A model generated the notes under the pieces. It ran no database searches. It saw only the letters and a program-made list of their open reading frames with translations, and had not been told where the DNA came from. Of a DNA stretch of 64,000 nt, positions 36,754 through 47,100 are shown piece after piece. The translations under genes were made by a program, and so were the position numbers. The DNA comes from Bacteroidota bacterium (GTDB taxonomy: Bacteria > Bacteroidota > Ignavibacteria > Ignavibacteriales > Ignavibacteriaceae): contig JAKAGZ010000001.1 of NCBI GenBank assembly GCA_021815365.1, positions 1-64,000 of the forward strand, given 5' to 3'. Numbering within the stretch: position 1 is the first letter of the stretch; each line of letters opens with the position of its first letter.

Positions 36754-37186
36754 ATGAAAAAAATCTTTAAAATATTTCTGATCACCATAATTTTTTTTTG
36801 CATTGGCTGATGCTCAGCAAATAATTAAAGACGACACTACTTCACTCACCGGAACAGGGATTTATGATCTGCTAAGAAAAATGGAGTTCTATCAGAGCAG
36901 AAGTTCATTCAGAATTTCACCTGAAAGCTTTCTACCGTTTGATGACTGGTTAAAAACAAACCATTCACTTTTTGTTCAATCAGAAAACGAATCCACATCA
37001 AAAGAACTAAACGATAAAATTGGACTGGAAAATAAACTCCCATCTGTCTTAATACGTCCGCTTACTCTAAAATATCAAAGAGAAGAAAAACTCAGTTTAA
37101 TTTGGGGTATACTCACAAAACTGAAAGACCTTTTTGCTTTATACCTGGGTTACAAACACATTCAAAAATACGGGCTGTTTCACTAA
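36754..37186 (+). pseudogene. Exported protein of unknown function, frameshifted in a T9 run
   Basis: From ATG 36754 the frame gives a signal peptide (MKKIFKIFLITII) and then stops after a T9 tract at 36791-36799. One T fewer would join it to the downstream frame (FFALADAQQIIKDD), which runs to 37186 as a 145-residue exported protein. The mature part (for example SSFRISPESFLPFDDWLKTN) is not recognised. The T-run could be a phase-variable switch, a sequencing error or true decay. Confidence 0.55.
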
Positions 37187-37231
37187 CCGTAAATTACGTA
37201 ACAAAGAATTTTTTTGCTGCAGTAAAAAAAA

Positions 37232-38287
37232 TTACTTCAGGTAAAACCCGGCAGAAACATACCCAACCCAGTGCTTAAGCGAGAACGGCGCAGTAAGCCC
37301 CAGGTTTGTATGCCAAACGGGAATCACTCCTTCTGTCCAGCTGTCTGAATATGCAAAAACTTTGCCTGTTAATTTTTTTGATGAGACTTCTTTCACTACT
37401 TTTTCTGCTGTCATTAATCCAAAAGGAACAGGATACCTTCCGCACCATAAGGGACAAACTGTATTCGCCTTCATTTCGGGCCATAAGTCTTGTGCAAGCT
37501 CTTCGATTTTATTTTCGTTCAACTCCCCGTTAAAAATAGTTCCAGCAATTTCTTTATCTCTATTCGTTGCTTTTGTGTGTGCTGACTCATCTTCGCCGTA
37601 TGGTGCGTTGTCAAAATCTTTTCCGTAATGATTTGCATCAGTTGAAATCAAAAAGAAAATATCTTTCCCCAACCGCAAATGATTTTCTTTTACATATTCT
37701 GAAATTATTTCTGCAAGCCGGCTTGTGACGTTTTCCATTCTCTCGTAAGGCATAGCAGTAACCATTATCGGTGTGATCTTTATATCCCTGTTGTAAAACT
37801 GAAGAAAGGGAACAAGCGCTTCTATCGAATGCTCAATATCCTGTGCTTTGTCGCTGGTTATAAAATAATTTTTATTGAGTTTGTTTTTTATATACTCTCT
37901 CAAAGGTGAAATTTTAACATTGCTGTAGGGTCCGTGCCACTCGTTGTAATCATCAAATATCAAAACGTTTTGGGGATCGTTCATCGCTTTGCGCACTGTC
38001 CCGTGAGTTACTCCGAATATTACCACCTCTTTTGTTTTAATTAATTGGTAGAGCGGGTAATAAACATTGCCGGCATACAGATAATCATCGTGGGGAGAAA
38101 TTGCTGCGACAAGATTCTTTGAGCTAAAATTTTCTTTTCTGTTATGGTCTTTCAAATAAGACATCAGCTTATTCATTTCGGAAGCTTTCCAGCAGAAGCC
38201 AATGTTATCGCGGATAGGTCTTACTGTTTGTGATACCGCTAAAGCTGAAAATAAAATTATAAACGAAAATATTTTTAGGAATTTCAT
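37232..38287 (-). CDS. Exported Memo-like (AmmeMemoRadiSam system B) protein
   Basis: I chose ATG 38287, which gives a signal peptide (FLKIFSFIILFSALAVSQ); the frame is open to 38320. The mature part has Memo-family features: AAISPHDDYLYAGNVY, DIEHSIEALVPFL and STDANHYGKDF, with metal-ligand-like His residues, and a late NTVCPLWCGRYPVPFG. Memo proteins resemble extradiol dioxygenases and their bacterial role is unclear. An exported form is less usual. It stands alone between an unknown gene and a transporter. Confidence 0.8.
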   Translation of the reverse strand: MKFLKIFSFIILFSALAVSQTVRPIRDNIGFCWKASEMNKLMSYLKDHNRKENFSSKNLVAAISPHDDYLYAGNVYYPLYQLIKTKEVVIFGVTHGTVRKAMNDPQNVLIFDDYNEWHGPYSNVKISPLREYIKNKLNKNYFITSDKAQDIEHSIEALVPFLQFYNRDIKITPIMVTAMPYERMENVTSRLAEIISEYVKENHLRLGKDIFFLISTDANHYGKDFDNAPYGEDESAHTKATNRDKEIAGTIFNGELNENKIEELAQDLWPEMKANTVCPLWCGRYPVPFGLMTAEKVVKEVSSKKLTGKVFAYSDSWTEGVIPVWHTNLGLTAPFSLKHWVGYVSAGFYLK

Positions 38288-38364
38288 TTTGTCTGCCTTT
38301 ATTTTTTTTACATACAGCAAACATAAATGAAATTTTCATACTTTTTCTTCTGACCGAAATTTTT

Positions 38365-39237
38365 TTATTTCCTGTTAACAAGCACAACGCCAAGCATTAT
38401 AATGAGTCCGCTGAAAATCATCAGTGCAGTGATGATCTCACTTAACAAAAGCCAGGCAACGAAAACAGTAACGAAAGGCTCAAGATAAAGAAAAGCGCCA
38501 ACGCTTGATGCGTTCATTGCCTTAAGTGACTGCGCCCACAGAACATATGCAACACCCGAACAGAAAATTCCAAGGAACAGAACTGCTATCCACCCGTAGG
38601 CAGATAAATTCAAAACTGCGTAAATATTTTCCGCCGTTAAAGTAAACGGAGAAATTATTACTGCCATCATCAAAAACAAAAAAAGAATAGTCATCATTGG
38701 CGGATAATTAATGGTAATCTTTTTATTCATCATTGAATAAACTGCCCAGGTAACTGAGCTTGCAAGGACCATAAAATCACCTTTGTGAGAAAGCAGACCG
38801 ACATTTTCAATTTTGCCGCGGCTTATTAAAAGAACGAGTCCGGCAAATGAAATAATAATCCCGGCTGTTTGTACCGGCAATAATTTTTCTTTAAAAACAA
38901 TTAATCCCAAAAGCGCCATAAAAACCGGAGTTATTCCGATTATCCATCCTGTGTTGGATGCAGTAGTGTACTGAAGTCCCGTTACCTGTATCCACAAATG
39001 AAAGGATGCGATTAAAGCAAGAACTAAAATCCATCCGTGATTTTTAAGGTTGATTGAAAAATCACGTTTAGTAATCACTGCAAAAAGGGTGAGTAAAATT
39101 ATCCCGAGTATCAGCCTGCAAAAGATTATCATCAGGGGAGATAATTCATTCAGTGCAATTTTTGTTGCAATAAAAGATGCACCCCAGAAGACAACAGCAA
39201 GAAGCGGCTTCCAGTACAGAAGTAATTTTTTTGTCAT
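38365..39237 (-). CDS. EamA-family (DMT) transporter
   Basis: The 290-residue integral membrane protein has ten hydrophobic helices in two EamA repeats (VVFWGASFIATKIALNELSP at the start; WAVYSMMNKK in the second half). The family exports metabolites such as amino acids; the substrate cannot be told. Its start overlaps the end of the dCMP deaminase gene by 4 bases, so it is translated from the same message. Confidence 0.9.
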   Translation of the reverse strand: MTKKLLLYWKPLLAVVFWGASFIATKIALNELSPLMIIFCRLILGIILLTLFAVITKRDFSINLKNHGWILVLALIASFHLWIQVTGLQYTTASNTGWIIGITPVFMALLGLIVFKEKLLPVQTAGIIISFAGLVLLISRGKIENVGLLSHKGDFMVLASSVTWAVYSMMNKKITINYPPMMTILFLFLMMAVIISPFTLTAENIYAVLNLSAYGWIAVLFLGIFCSGVAYVLWAQSLKAMNASSVGAFLYLEPFVTVFVAWLLLSEIITALMIFSGLIIMLGVVLVNRK

Positions 39238-39734
39238 CTGGATTTCTTAGTTTTCCTTGCCGATATATAATTTTTCAGGTCGTAGTTAATTTTAATTTCG
39301 GGCATTTTGAGCTTTACAATTTCCACTCCGCACTTTGTGTAGAAGTCAGTTGCAAGAGTGTCGTGAAAATCAGAAAAGACAATTACTCTTTTTATTCCCG
39401 CAGCAATTAAAGCTTTTGCACAGGTGGTGCAGGACATATTGGTTATATAAACATCAGCTCCTTTAATTGAAATACCATGTACCGCTGCCTGAACAAGAGC
39501 ATTTATCTCGGCGTGATTTGTCCTTGCACAATGATTATCTACGATAAGGCAGCCTGCCTCTTCGCAATGCGGCTGACCGGGGATCGAGCCGTTGTAGCCC
39601 GTCGCTAATACAAACCTGTCTTTTACAAGCACACACCCGCAGTGCATTCTCGGGCAGGTTGACCTCTCTGAAGCAAGCATTGCAAGCTTCAGAAAATATT
39701 CATCCCACGAAGGTCGGTTATTTTTCTTTTTCAT
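39234..39734 (-). CDS. Deoxycytidylate deaminase-type protein
   Basis: It likely deaminates dCMP to dUMP for dTTP synthesis. The 166-residue protein carries the zinc motifs: CARTNHAEINALVQAA (His-Ala-Glu catalytic) and MSCTTCAKALI (two Cys ligands). The early MHCGCVLVKDRFVLATGYNG fits the dCMP deaminase/ComEB family. It lies upstream of the EamA transporter with a 4-base overlap. Confidence 0.9.
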   Translation of the reverse strand: MKKKNNRPSWDEYFLKLAMLASERSTCPRMHCGCVLVKDRFVLATGYNGSIPGQPHCEEAGCLIVDNHCARTNHAEINALVQAAVHGISIKGADVYITNMSCTTCAKALIAAGIKRVIVFSDFHDTLATDFYTKCGVEIVKLKMPEIKINYDLKNYISARKTKKSR

Positions 39735-39774
39735 TAAGAGTGATTTATCTTTAAAAATTTTTATCTTTAATAAA

Positions 39775-40224
39775 TTATTTAAGCAGTCTCCTGTGATAAT
39801 TTACCTGTCCCAAATGATAATTCAGGTGTCCGTAAAGGTGAACCAGGAAAAATTCTGCAGTCATCCTTCCTTTGTATTTGAGAACTTCAAGGGGATATTC
39901 TTTTTCCAGGTCAGCATCGCTCATTTTGTTTAGAACTAAATGAATGATAGCTGATGTTTCATCAATGCTTTTTATAATTTCGTGGCGGGGAATATTTTTG
40001 TCTGTAAACTCTGCCTCGCGGTTTCTTACATAACCTGAGTCGCCAAGGACCACTCCGATAAAATGTTTCAGGTTACCTGCCAGGTGCAGTGCGAGATTTC
40101 CGGCTGAATTTTTAATTTCTTTATCTATCACCCAAAGTTTTGCTTCGTCGGCGTAGAGGTTAATTTCCTCCTTCAATTTTAAGAGGTCTCTCTGGAACAG
40201 TTCCGCTAAAATTTTTACTGTCAT
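39775..40224 (-). CDS. DinB-fold protein (DUF1572-like)
   Basis: The 149-residue protein is a four-helix bundle of the DinB/YfiT superfamily. Three spaced His are in place for a metal site: LALHLAGNLKHFIG near residue 47 and FLVHLYGHLNYHLGQVNYHR near 130. Substrates of this family include thiols, but this member has no known one. It is a single gene 40 bases from the deaminase. Confidence 0.8.
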   Translation of the reverse strand: MTVKILAELFQRDLLKLKEEINLYADEAKLWVIDKEIKNSAGNLALHLAGNLKHFIGVVLGDSGYVRNREAEFTDKNIPRHEIIKSIDETSAIIHLVLNKMSDADLEKEYPLEVLKYKGRMTAEFFLVHLYGHLNYHLGQVNYHRRLLK

Positions 40225-40473
40225 AAATTATAAACTCCTGTTTTATTAAAAACTTACGTCACTTTGTCACTATTCAAATTAAAATATTACTGGTACTACA
40301 GACAATTTAAATAAGTTTTTGATTATTTCTGTTGCTTTTAAAATAGCAATAAATACTACATATTTATCAATTAAAACATGACAAAAAATCACAAAATTTT
40401 TGTTTAAACTGTCGGGTGAAAATTCTTGTGAGCCGATGTATTATAAGAGGAAAAACATATAAGGAGGTTAAGA

Positions 40474-41280
40474 ATGAAAAAAACATTGTCCTGGGGAATA
40501 GGTCTAATTCTATTTGCATCGTTTTACTGGTTTGGCTGTAACAATGCAACTAATCCTGTTGGATCAAACCCTAATTCAATCGGCAAAGTCTCCATGTCTG
40601 CTGCGTATACTCCTAAGAGTGTTCAGGGTATGCAAAAAAGCAGTTCAGTGAGTGCTGTTGACTCGATAAAACTTACAAGAGTAAGAGTGGTATTAAGAAA
40701 CATCAGGCTCAAAGCTGAAGATGATGATCATGAAGTTGAAATGGAAACGGAAGATCACGGCGATAATAAATCAGGAGAAGACAGCGCAAAAGCAAAGCTG
40801 GCCCCTTTTGTTCTTGAACTGAATCTTAACGGTTCTACTCAACAAATATCAATCACTAATGTTCCTTTCGGTACCTACGATGAATTCAAGTTCCAGATCC
40901 ACAGGATAAATCAAAACGAAATAAGCGGACTTCCTCCTGCTGAACAGGCTAAGTTCGCAGATTTTCTCAGCGGGGAAAGATACAGCATAATAATTGAAGG
41001 TAACGTTTATAAGAATGGACAGGTAACACCATTTACCTTCAGGTCTAAGATTGATGCTGAATTCGAACTTAAACTATCTCCAAAGTTTGTTGTTAATCAG
41101 ACACAAATAACGTTTAACCTTACATTGGAGGTCAGCTCGGCAGGATGGTTTGTGGATGCCAATGGTGCTCTTGTTGACCCATCAGATCCGAACAACGCAA
41201 GCCTGATAAACAGCAATCTCAAGAGCTTCCTGCACGCATTTAAAGATAACGATAGAGACGGTAAGGAAGACAACGACTAA
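40474..41280 (+). CDS. Lipoprotein with DUF4382-like region
   Basis: The 268-residue protein starts behind a perfect AAGGAGG and has a lipoprotein signal ending FGCNN. The centre has an acidic stretch (AEDDDHEVEMETEDH) and a beta-rich part (LELNLNGSTQQISITNVPFG) resembling DUF4382-type lipoproteins. The C-terminus FKDNDRDGKEDND is acidic and could bind calcium. A strong terminator follows, so it is monocistronic. Confidence 0.75.
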   Translation: MKKTLSWGIGLILFASFYWFGCNNATNPVGSNPNSIGKVSMSAAYTPKSVQGMQKSSSVSAVDSIKLTRVRVVLRNIRLKAEDDDHEVEMETEDHGDNKSGEDSAKAKLAPFVLELNLNGSTQQISITNVPFGTYDEFKFQIHRINQNEISGLPPAEQAKFADFLSGERYSIIIEGNVYKNGQVTPFTFRSKIDAEFELKLSPKFVVNQTQITFNLTLEVSSAGWFVDANGALVDPSDPNNASLINSNLKSFLHAFKDNDRDGKEDND

Positions 41281-41309
41281 TAAAATATGCTTTGAGAACG
41301 AGTGAGAAT

Positions 41310-41341
41310 AAAAAGTCCTGCTGAAAAGCGGGACTTTTTTT
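41310..41341 (+). terminator. Strong intrinsic terminator after the lipoprotein
   Basis: AAAAGTCCTGC pairs with GCGGGACTTTT (one T-G pair) around a 6-base loop and is followed by a continuous T run to 41341. It is the clearest intrinsic terminator in this half of the window. Confidence 0.9.
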
Positions 41342-41403
41342 ATTTGTGTTGCCTGGAATTATTTTCAATCATAAATTTGTTACAAACAAATTTAATAACA
41401 AAA

Positions 41404-41853
41404 ATGAAATTATACTTTATTCAGCTTTTTAATTATCATAACTGGGCAAATAAAAAAGTTATTGACGGCATAAAAGCAGCAGGAATTACCGATGACAGCA
41501 TTATGAAAATCTTATCCCACATACTCCTTGGTGAAAAGGTCTGGCTGCAAAGACTGAAATCTGAAAAATATGATAACAAGTTCTGGCTGCCTCTGTCACT
41601 TGATGAGTGTTCAAAGCTGTCAATAGAAAATTCTTCAATGATATCTGGTTATCTTAATGCTCTCCAGGAAGAAGATCTTGAGAAGAAAGTAACGTATGTT
41701 AACAGCAAAGGAAATAAATACACAAACTCAGTTGAACAAATATTGACTCACCTTTCACATCATTCGTCGTATCACCGCGGACAAATTGCAAGAGAGATGA
41801 GGCGCCTGGGCAAAGAACCGGTTTACACTGACTATGTCGCTTATTTAAGATAA
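41404..41853 (+). CDS. DinB-family protein
   Basis: I start it at ATG 41404 (MKLYFIQLFNYHNWANKKVI), which is the usual DinB N-terminus; the longer frame reads through the terminator and is not credible. The 149-residue four-helix protein has the metal His pattern YHNWAN near residue 11, SHILLGEKVW near 41, and LSHHSSYHRGQIA near 120. It is a distant paralogue of the gene at 39775-40224. The substrate is unknown. Confidence 0.85.
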   Translation: MKLYFIQLFNYHNWANKKVIDGIKAAGITDDSIMKILSHILLGEKVWLQRLKSEKYDNKFWLPLSLDECSKLSIENSSMISGYLNALQEEDLEKKVTYVNSKGNKYTNSVEQILTHLSHHSSYHRGQIAREMRRLGKEPVYTDYVAYLR

Positions 41854-41892
41854 CGAAATTTTTTTTCGCTACTGATAAAAATGATCACAAAG

Positions 41893-42279
41893 TTATAACC
41901 GATCAATTACCCGCTTAAGTTTATCGCGCACTTCCAGAGCAACAGCACCAAGTTTCTCGTTCTTTATCGCCTGCATAGATGCAACAGGATCAACTGCAGA
42001 TACTTCAACTTTGCCATCGCTGTGTTCTTCAACAACAACATTGCAGGGAAGCATAATTCCTATTTTATCCTCCGACTGCAGCGCTTTATAAGCGAACGGT
42101 GGATTGCATGCACCCAGAATTTTATATTTCTTAAAATCAACATCGAGCTTTTTCTTCAAAGTTTCTTTTACATCAATCTCTGTTAAGACTCCAAAGCCTT
42201 CCTCTTTTAATTTTGCAGTGACTTTTTCAACCGCGCTGTCAAAATCTTCATTTACGATTTTGTTGAAATAATAACTCAT
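41893..42279 (-). CDS. DUF302 domain protein
   Basis: The start is ATG 42279, with GGAG 7 bases upstream. The 128-residue protein matches DUF302: VTAKLKEEGFGVLTEIDVKE, KYKILGACNPPFAYKAL and IGIMLPCNVVVEE. The two conserved Cys (in GACNPP and LPCNV) are present. The biochemical role is not established. It is a single gene. Confidence 0.85.
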   Translation of the reverse strand: MSYYFNKIVNEDFDSAVEKVTAKLKEEGFGVLTEIDVKETLKKKLDVDFKKYKILGACNPPFAYKALQSEDKIGIMLPCNVVVEEHSDGKVEVSAVDPVASMQAIKNEKLGAVALEVRDKLKRVIDRL

Positions 42280-42378
42280 CTTTTTCTCCAAAAGTTTTTA
42301 TTGTTGTTCAATGTGATGAGCAGAATGCGTTTTGGTTTCACTTTTTCTCTCAAACGCTCTGGCGAGTATGGCTGCAAA

Positions 42379-43071
42379 TCACATCAATTTTCCTATTTTT
42401 AAGATCAGGTTCGGGTTGGGGCAAATGCTCAAATAATAATCTTTATCCGATGGAATGCACACGCCGGGAAAATCACCTTTATTACCAAGCATATCCGTGA
42501 TCACCTGGAAATGCAAATGGGGAGGCCAGCCAACATTAATTGTGGGGTCGCCTAACTCACCTATTTTTTCTCCTCCCCGAAGTTCTTTCCCTTCAAACAA
42601 CCCTTGCAGTGAATTTAAGCTGAGATGCCCGTAAAGAGTAAAAAAAATTTCACCGCCAAGATTGTGCTCTAAAATTATTGTCGGTCCATAATCACCGAAT
42701 GAAGAATTATTTTGAAAGCTATGAACTTTTCCATCCATTGGTGCAAAAACTTCCGTTCCGGCTGCTGCAGTGATGTCAATTCCAAGATGAACAGACCGGT
42801 ATTCGTTCCCTGCTTTAAAAATTTCGCTTAGTTTATAAATCGCCCTGTTCTCCCCGTAACCCCCGACTCCAACAGGTGTATTGTTTTCTTTTAACTTGTT
42901 AAAACAATAGTCAGTGAATTTTTCTGTGCTGGAAAAATCTGCATTTTTTATTTCTTCATTCAAATCTGAAAAATCAAAAACATAAACATTTGGATCATTC
43001 AAATTAAACGGAACCACGCTTGCGGATTGACAGGATTTTATCTTTGCGATTAAGTTTTTGCTGAAAGCCAT
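42379..43071 (-). CDS. M23-family metallopeptidase
   Basis: The LytM zinc site is complete: HLGID (first His and Asp), then YGHLSL and HLHFQV. Such enzymes cut peptidoglycan cross-bridges or stem peptides. The 230-residue protein shows no signal peptide at this start, which is unusual for an envelope enzyme. The N-terminal 80 residues are specific. No catalytic residue is missing. Confidence 0.85.
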   Translation of the reverse strand: MAFSKNLIAKIKSCQSASVVPFNLNDPNVYVFDFSDLNEEIKNADFSSTEKFTDYCFNKLKENNTPVGVGGYGENRAIYKLSEIFKAGNEYRSVHLGIDITAAAGTEVFAPMDGKVHSFQNNSSFGDYGPTIILEHNLGGEIFFTLYGHLSLNSLQGLFEGKELRGGEKIGELGDPTINVGWPPHLHFQVITDMLGNKGDFPGVCIPSDKDYYLSICPNPNLILKIGKLM

Positions 43072-43093
43072 AACACACTTATTTCAAAAAATA

Positions 43094-43510
43094 TCAATTA
43101 TCTTCAGGTATTTTTACTTTGGCTTTGATCCTTATAGAGCCGGCATATTTAAAGTGAAGAATAAATTCTGCGGAGGCGCCTATTTTCAAATCTTTTTTTA
43201 AATTCAAAACCATTATATGAAAGCCTCCAGGTTTAAATTCAAAAACCGATTTTGCATCTACTGCAATCGCCTTCACCTGCCTCATCCCCATCATATCACC
43301 CTGCTTAAATGTTTCGTGCATCTGGACTAATTCCGCAGCAGAAGAACTTACTGAAAGCAGTGTATCTGCTCTATCGGAAGTATTTACTATTTTAAAATAA
43401 AGCGCTGTGTTCATTCCTTTTCCTGCGGGGCGAAGCCAGGCATCTTTAATTTCTAAATTTCCTTTATATGAAAAATTCAGCAGCGAAATGATGAGCAATA
43501 AAAAATACAT
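43094..43510 (-). CDS. PCuAC-type copper chaperone
   Basis: PCuAC proteins carry Cu(I) in the periplasm to the CuA site of cytochrome oxidase. The 138-residue protein has an N-terminal hydrophobic signal (YFLLLIISLLNFSYKG) and the copper motif: MHETFKQGDMMGMRQV then FKPGGFHIMVLNL. It lies 10 bases downstream of the SCO1 gene, a common functional pair. Confidence 0.9.
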   Translation of the reverse strand: MYFLLLIISLLNFSYKGNLEIKDAWLRPAGKGMNTALYFKIVNTSDRADTLLSVSSSAAELVQMHETFKQGDMMGMRQVKAIAVDAKSVFEFKPGGFHIMVLNLKKDLKIGASAEFILHFKYAGSIRIKAKVKIPEDN

Positions 43511-43520
43511 TTTGTTTTTC

Positions 43521-44111
43521 CTATCTGATCTTTTTAATGTCTTTAATTAATTCTTCCCTGTTTGCTGTGCTTCCTTTATACTCAGCCCTGATCCTGCCTT
43601 CCTTATCCATTATGCTTATCCTGTCAGTGTGAATAAAATAATAAGTTGTATAACCATCTATTACTGTGGTATCTCCCGGCATTGCATAAACATTACATTG
43701 CTTCAGTAACGATTTTGTCACGTCTTTGTTTCCCGTAAGAAAATGAAAATTATCTGTGTTAATTCCCCTTACATCGGCGTATTCTTTTAATACTGAAGGC
43801 GTGTCTCTTTCGGGATCAAAAGAAATATCAACATAAGTAACATCACCGATATTTTCTTTGATCAGTTCGTTCTCAACGAGACGGATATTGTTTGTGGTCA
43901 TTGGACAAATGTCGGGGCAGTGTGTGTAAATAAATCCAATCACAACTGTTTTGCCCCTGTAGTCTTTTGGAAAATGAACGACACTGCTGTCCTGATCAAT
44001 TAAAACATAATCAGCTTTGCTGAGATCGTGAATTACCGGCGGCTTTTGAGAACAGCCAGCAAGGGCAACAATGGTAAGGAAAACTATGTCGTAAAAAATT
44101 TTTTTCTTCAT
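43521..44111 (-). CDS. SCO1/SenC-type copper and redox protein
   Basis: SCO proteins help metallate the CuA centre of cytochrome c oxidase. I chose ATG 44111, which gives a lipoprotein signal (FLTIVALAGC); upstream codons lack coding character. The CxxxC copper motif is in YTHCPDICPM, and the distal His ligand is in YYFIHTDRIS. It lies 47 bases after metH and upstream of PCuAC. Confidence 0.92.
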   Translation of the reverse strand: MKKKIFYDIVFLTIVALAGCSQKPPVIHDLSKADYVLIDQDSSVVHFPKDYRGKTVVIGFIYTHCPDICPMTTNNIRLVENELIKENIGDVTYVDISFDPERDTPSVLKEYADVRGINTDNFHFLTGNKDVTKSLLKQCNVYAMPGDTTVIDGYTTYYFIHTDRISIMDKEGRIRAEYKGSTANREELIKDIKKIR

Positions 44112-44158
44112 TCTGTAAAACGTTTTCTTATGGAGACACATTTGGGGGAATTTAAAAA

Positions 44159-47100
44159 TTATTCTCCCGGCTCGTAATTTAAAATTGGTCCGAGCCATTT
44201 TTCTGTTTCTTCGAGACTTATCCCTTTTCTTTTATGATAATCCATTACCTGATCTTTTCCTATTTTACCTACAGTAAAATATTTCGATCTAGGATGAGAA
44301 AAATATAAACCACAGACAGACGCTGCCGGATACATTGCGTAACTTTCGGTCAGTTTTATCCCGGTATTTTTTTCTGCGCAAAGAAGATCAAAAATAATTG
44401 GCTTTTCAGTGTGATCGGGCTGTGCGGGATATCCGGGTGCAGGACGGATCCCTCTGTAATTTTCCTTTATCAGATCTTCATTTGTAAATTCTTCTTCAGG
44501 CGAATAGCCCCAGTATTTCTTTCTCACTAACTCGTGGAGGTATTCAGCAAATGCTTCGGCAAGTCTGTCTGCTAATACTTTTGCCATTATGCTGTTGTAA
44601 TCATCATGGTTTCTTTCAAATTTTTCTACCAGCTTTTCTATTCCGATTCCTGCAGTAACAGCGAATGCTCCGATATAATCTTTTACCCCGGTTTCTTTAG
44701 GCGCAATAAAATCTGCCAGGGCAAGATTTGGCAGCCCGTCGGTTTTTTTTGTTTGTGTTCTGATTGTGTGAAGAACTCTTTTAACTCCGCGCCTGGAATC
44801 GTCAGTATAAATCTCAATATCATCAAAGCCAACACTGTTTGCAGGAAACAGCCCGAACACTGCATTGGCTGTAAGAGAATTCTCCTCAATAATATTTTCC
44901 AAGAGTTTATCTGCATCATCAAACAGCTTTTTAGCTTCATCACCTGTCTTTTCTTTGCTGAATATTTCAGGATATTTTCCTTTCATCTCCCATGCCTGAA
45001 AGAAGGGTGTCCAGTCAATATATTTTTTCAGTGTAGCCAGAGAAACATTATTCAGAACTGTTACACCTGTCTTTTCAGGCTTTACAATCTGAATTTTCTT
45101 CCAGTCAGTTTTCAGCCTGTTGTTCCGGGCTTCATCAAGGGTCAGATATTTTTTTGTTTCTTTCCCTTTGAGATGATTCTCTCTCAGCCTTTTGTATTCT
45201 TTCTTTATTTCGTTTACAAAATTTGTCCGGATATTTTCATTATCATTAACAAGATTGCTGACAACAGGAACGCTGCGGGACGCATCGAGAACATGAATTG
45301 CTGCATTGCTGTAATTCGGTGCTATCTTCACGGCTGTATGGATACGGGATGTTGTTGCCCCGCCAATCAGTAAAGGAATTTTAAATTTTCTTCTCTCCAT
45401 TTCTTTTGCAACATGTGCCATTTCCTCGAGAGAGGGTGTTATTAATCCGCTCAAACCAATGATATCAACTTTTTCATCAATTGCAGACTGTAGGATCTTT
45501 TCAGCAGGAACCATTACACCGAGATCGATCACATTATAATTGTTGCAGCCGAGTACCACGCCGACTATATTTTTCCCGATATCGTGAACATCGCCTTTTA
45601 CTGTTGCGAGTAGAATTTTTCCAGCAGCTCTCGTTTCATTTGAAGCTGCTTTTTCTTTTTCGATGAATGGAGCGAGATAAGCAACCGCTTTCTTCATCAC
45701 TCTTGCACTTTTTACAACCTGGGGAAGAAACATTTTACCGGAGCCGAAAAGATCACCCACTATGTTCATTCCATCCATTAAAGGACCTTCGATAACTTCG
45801 AGAGGCTTTGCATATAATTTTCGTGCTTCTTCAGTGTCTTCTTCAATATAATCAACAATACCTTTTACGAGCGAATGTTTCAGCCTTTCCTGAACCGTTC
45901 CGTTTCTCCATTCGTCTTTTTTAGTTTCTACGCCAGCGCTGGATTTACCTTTCAACTTTACAGTTTCAGCAAAGTCAACAAGTCTTTCAGTTGCATCTTT
46001 TCTCCTGTTAAATAAAACGTCTTCAACTAATTCCAAAAGATCTTTCGGGATTTCTTCATAAACTTCCAGTTGACCTGCGTTTACAATTCCCATATCCATT
46101 CCGGCTTTTATCGCGTGAAAAAGGAAAGCTGAGTGCATAGCTTCGCGCACTGTATTATTACCACGGAAAGAAAATGAAATATTGCTCACGCCTCCGCTTA
46201 CTTTTGCAAGAGGCAGATTTTGTTTTATCCACCTTGCTGCTTCGATATAATCAACAGCGTAATTGTTATGCTCTTCAATTCCCGTTGCAATAGTTAAAAT
46301 ATTCGGATCAAAAATTATATCCTGTGCAGGAAAGCCAATCTCTTCCGTTAATATTTTGTACGCTCTTTTACAAACATCTATTCTTTTTTGAAATGTATCT
46401 GCCTGACCATTTTCATCAAAAGCCATCACAACTACAGCGGCGCCATACTGGAAAATTTTTCTCGCCCGTTCTTTAAAAATTTCTTCACCTTCTTTCAGGC
46501 TGATAGAGTTTACAATGCTTTTCCCCTGCAGGCATTTTAACCCGGCTTCAATCACAGACCACTTTGACGAGTCGATCATTATCGGAAGCTTCGCTATATC
46601 AGGCTCTGCCTGAAGCAGATTCAGAAATTTGGTCATGGCTTCTTCGGAATCCAAAAGACCTTCGTCCATATTTACATCGAGAACCTGCGCACCGCCTTCA
46701 ACCTGTTCGCGCGCAACGGCAAGAGCTGCTTCATAATCACCGGCAGTAATGAGTCTTTCGAATTTTTTGGAGCCGGTTATGTTGGTTCTTTCTCCAATAT
46801 TAACAAAATTTGAATCTGGTCTGATTACCATTGGTTCAAGCCCACTCAATTTTAAGTATGGTGGAACACTGGGGATTTCCCTTGGCTTAAATTCTTCAGC
46901 AATTTTTGAAATTGCAGCTATGTGGTCAGGCGTTGTTCCGCAGCAGCCACCGACTATATTAAAAAAGCCTGCATCGGCAAATTCTTTTAATAAAGACGAC
47001 ATCATTTCCGGAGTTTCATCATATTCACCCATTTCATTCGGAAGCCCTGCATTAGGATAAATACTTACAAAACAATCCGCAATATTTGAAAGCTCCTCAA

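Noticed and set aside
41302-41403. N-terminal extension of the DinB-family gene
   Set aside because: It would be read through the strong terminator; ATG 41404 matches the family start.
44112-44198. N-terminal extension of the SCO1-like gene
   Set aside because: It would hide the lipoprotein signal and overlap metH; ATG 44111 is better.
44606-45373. 255-codon plus-strand frame inside metH
   Set aside because: Antisense to an intact metH; Cys/Phe-rich translation with no family features.
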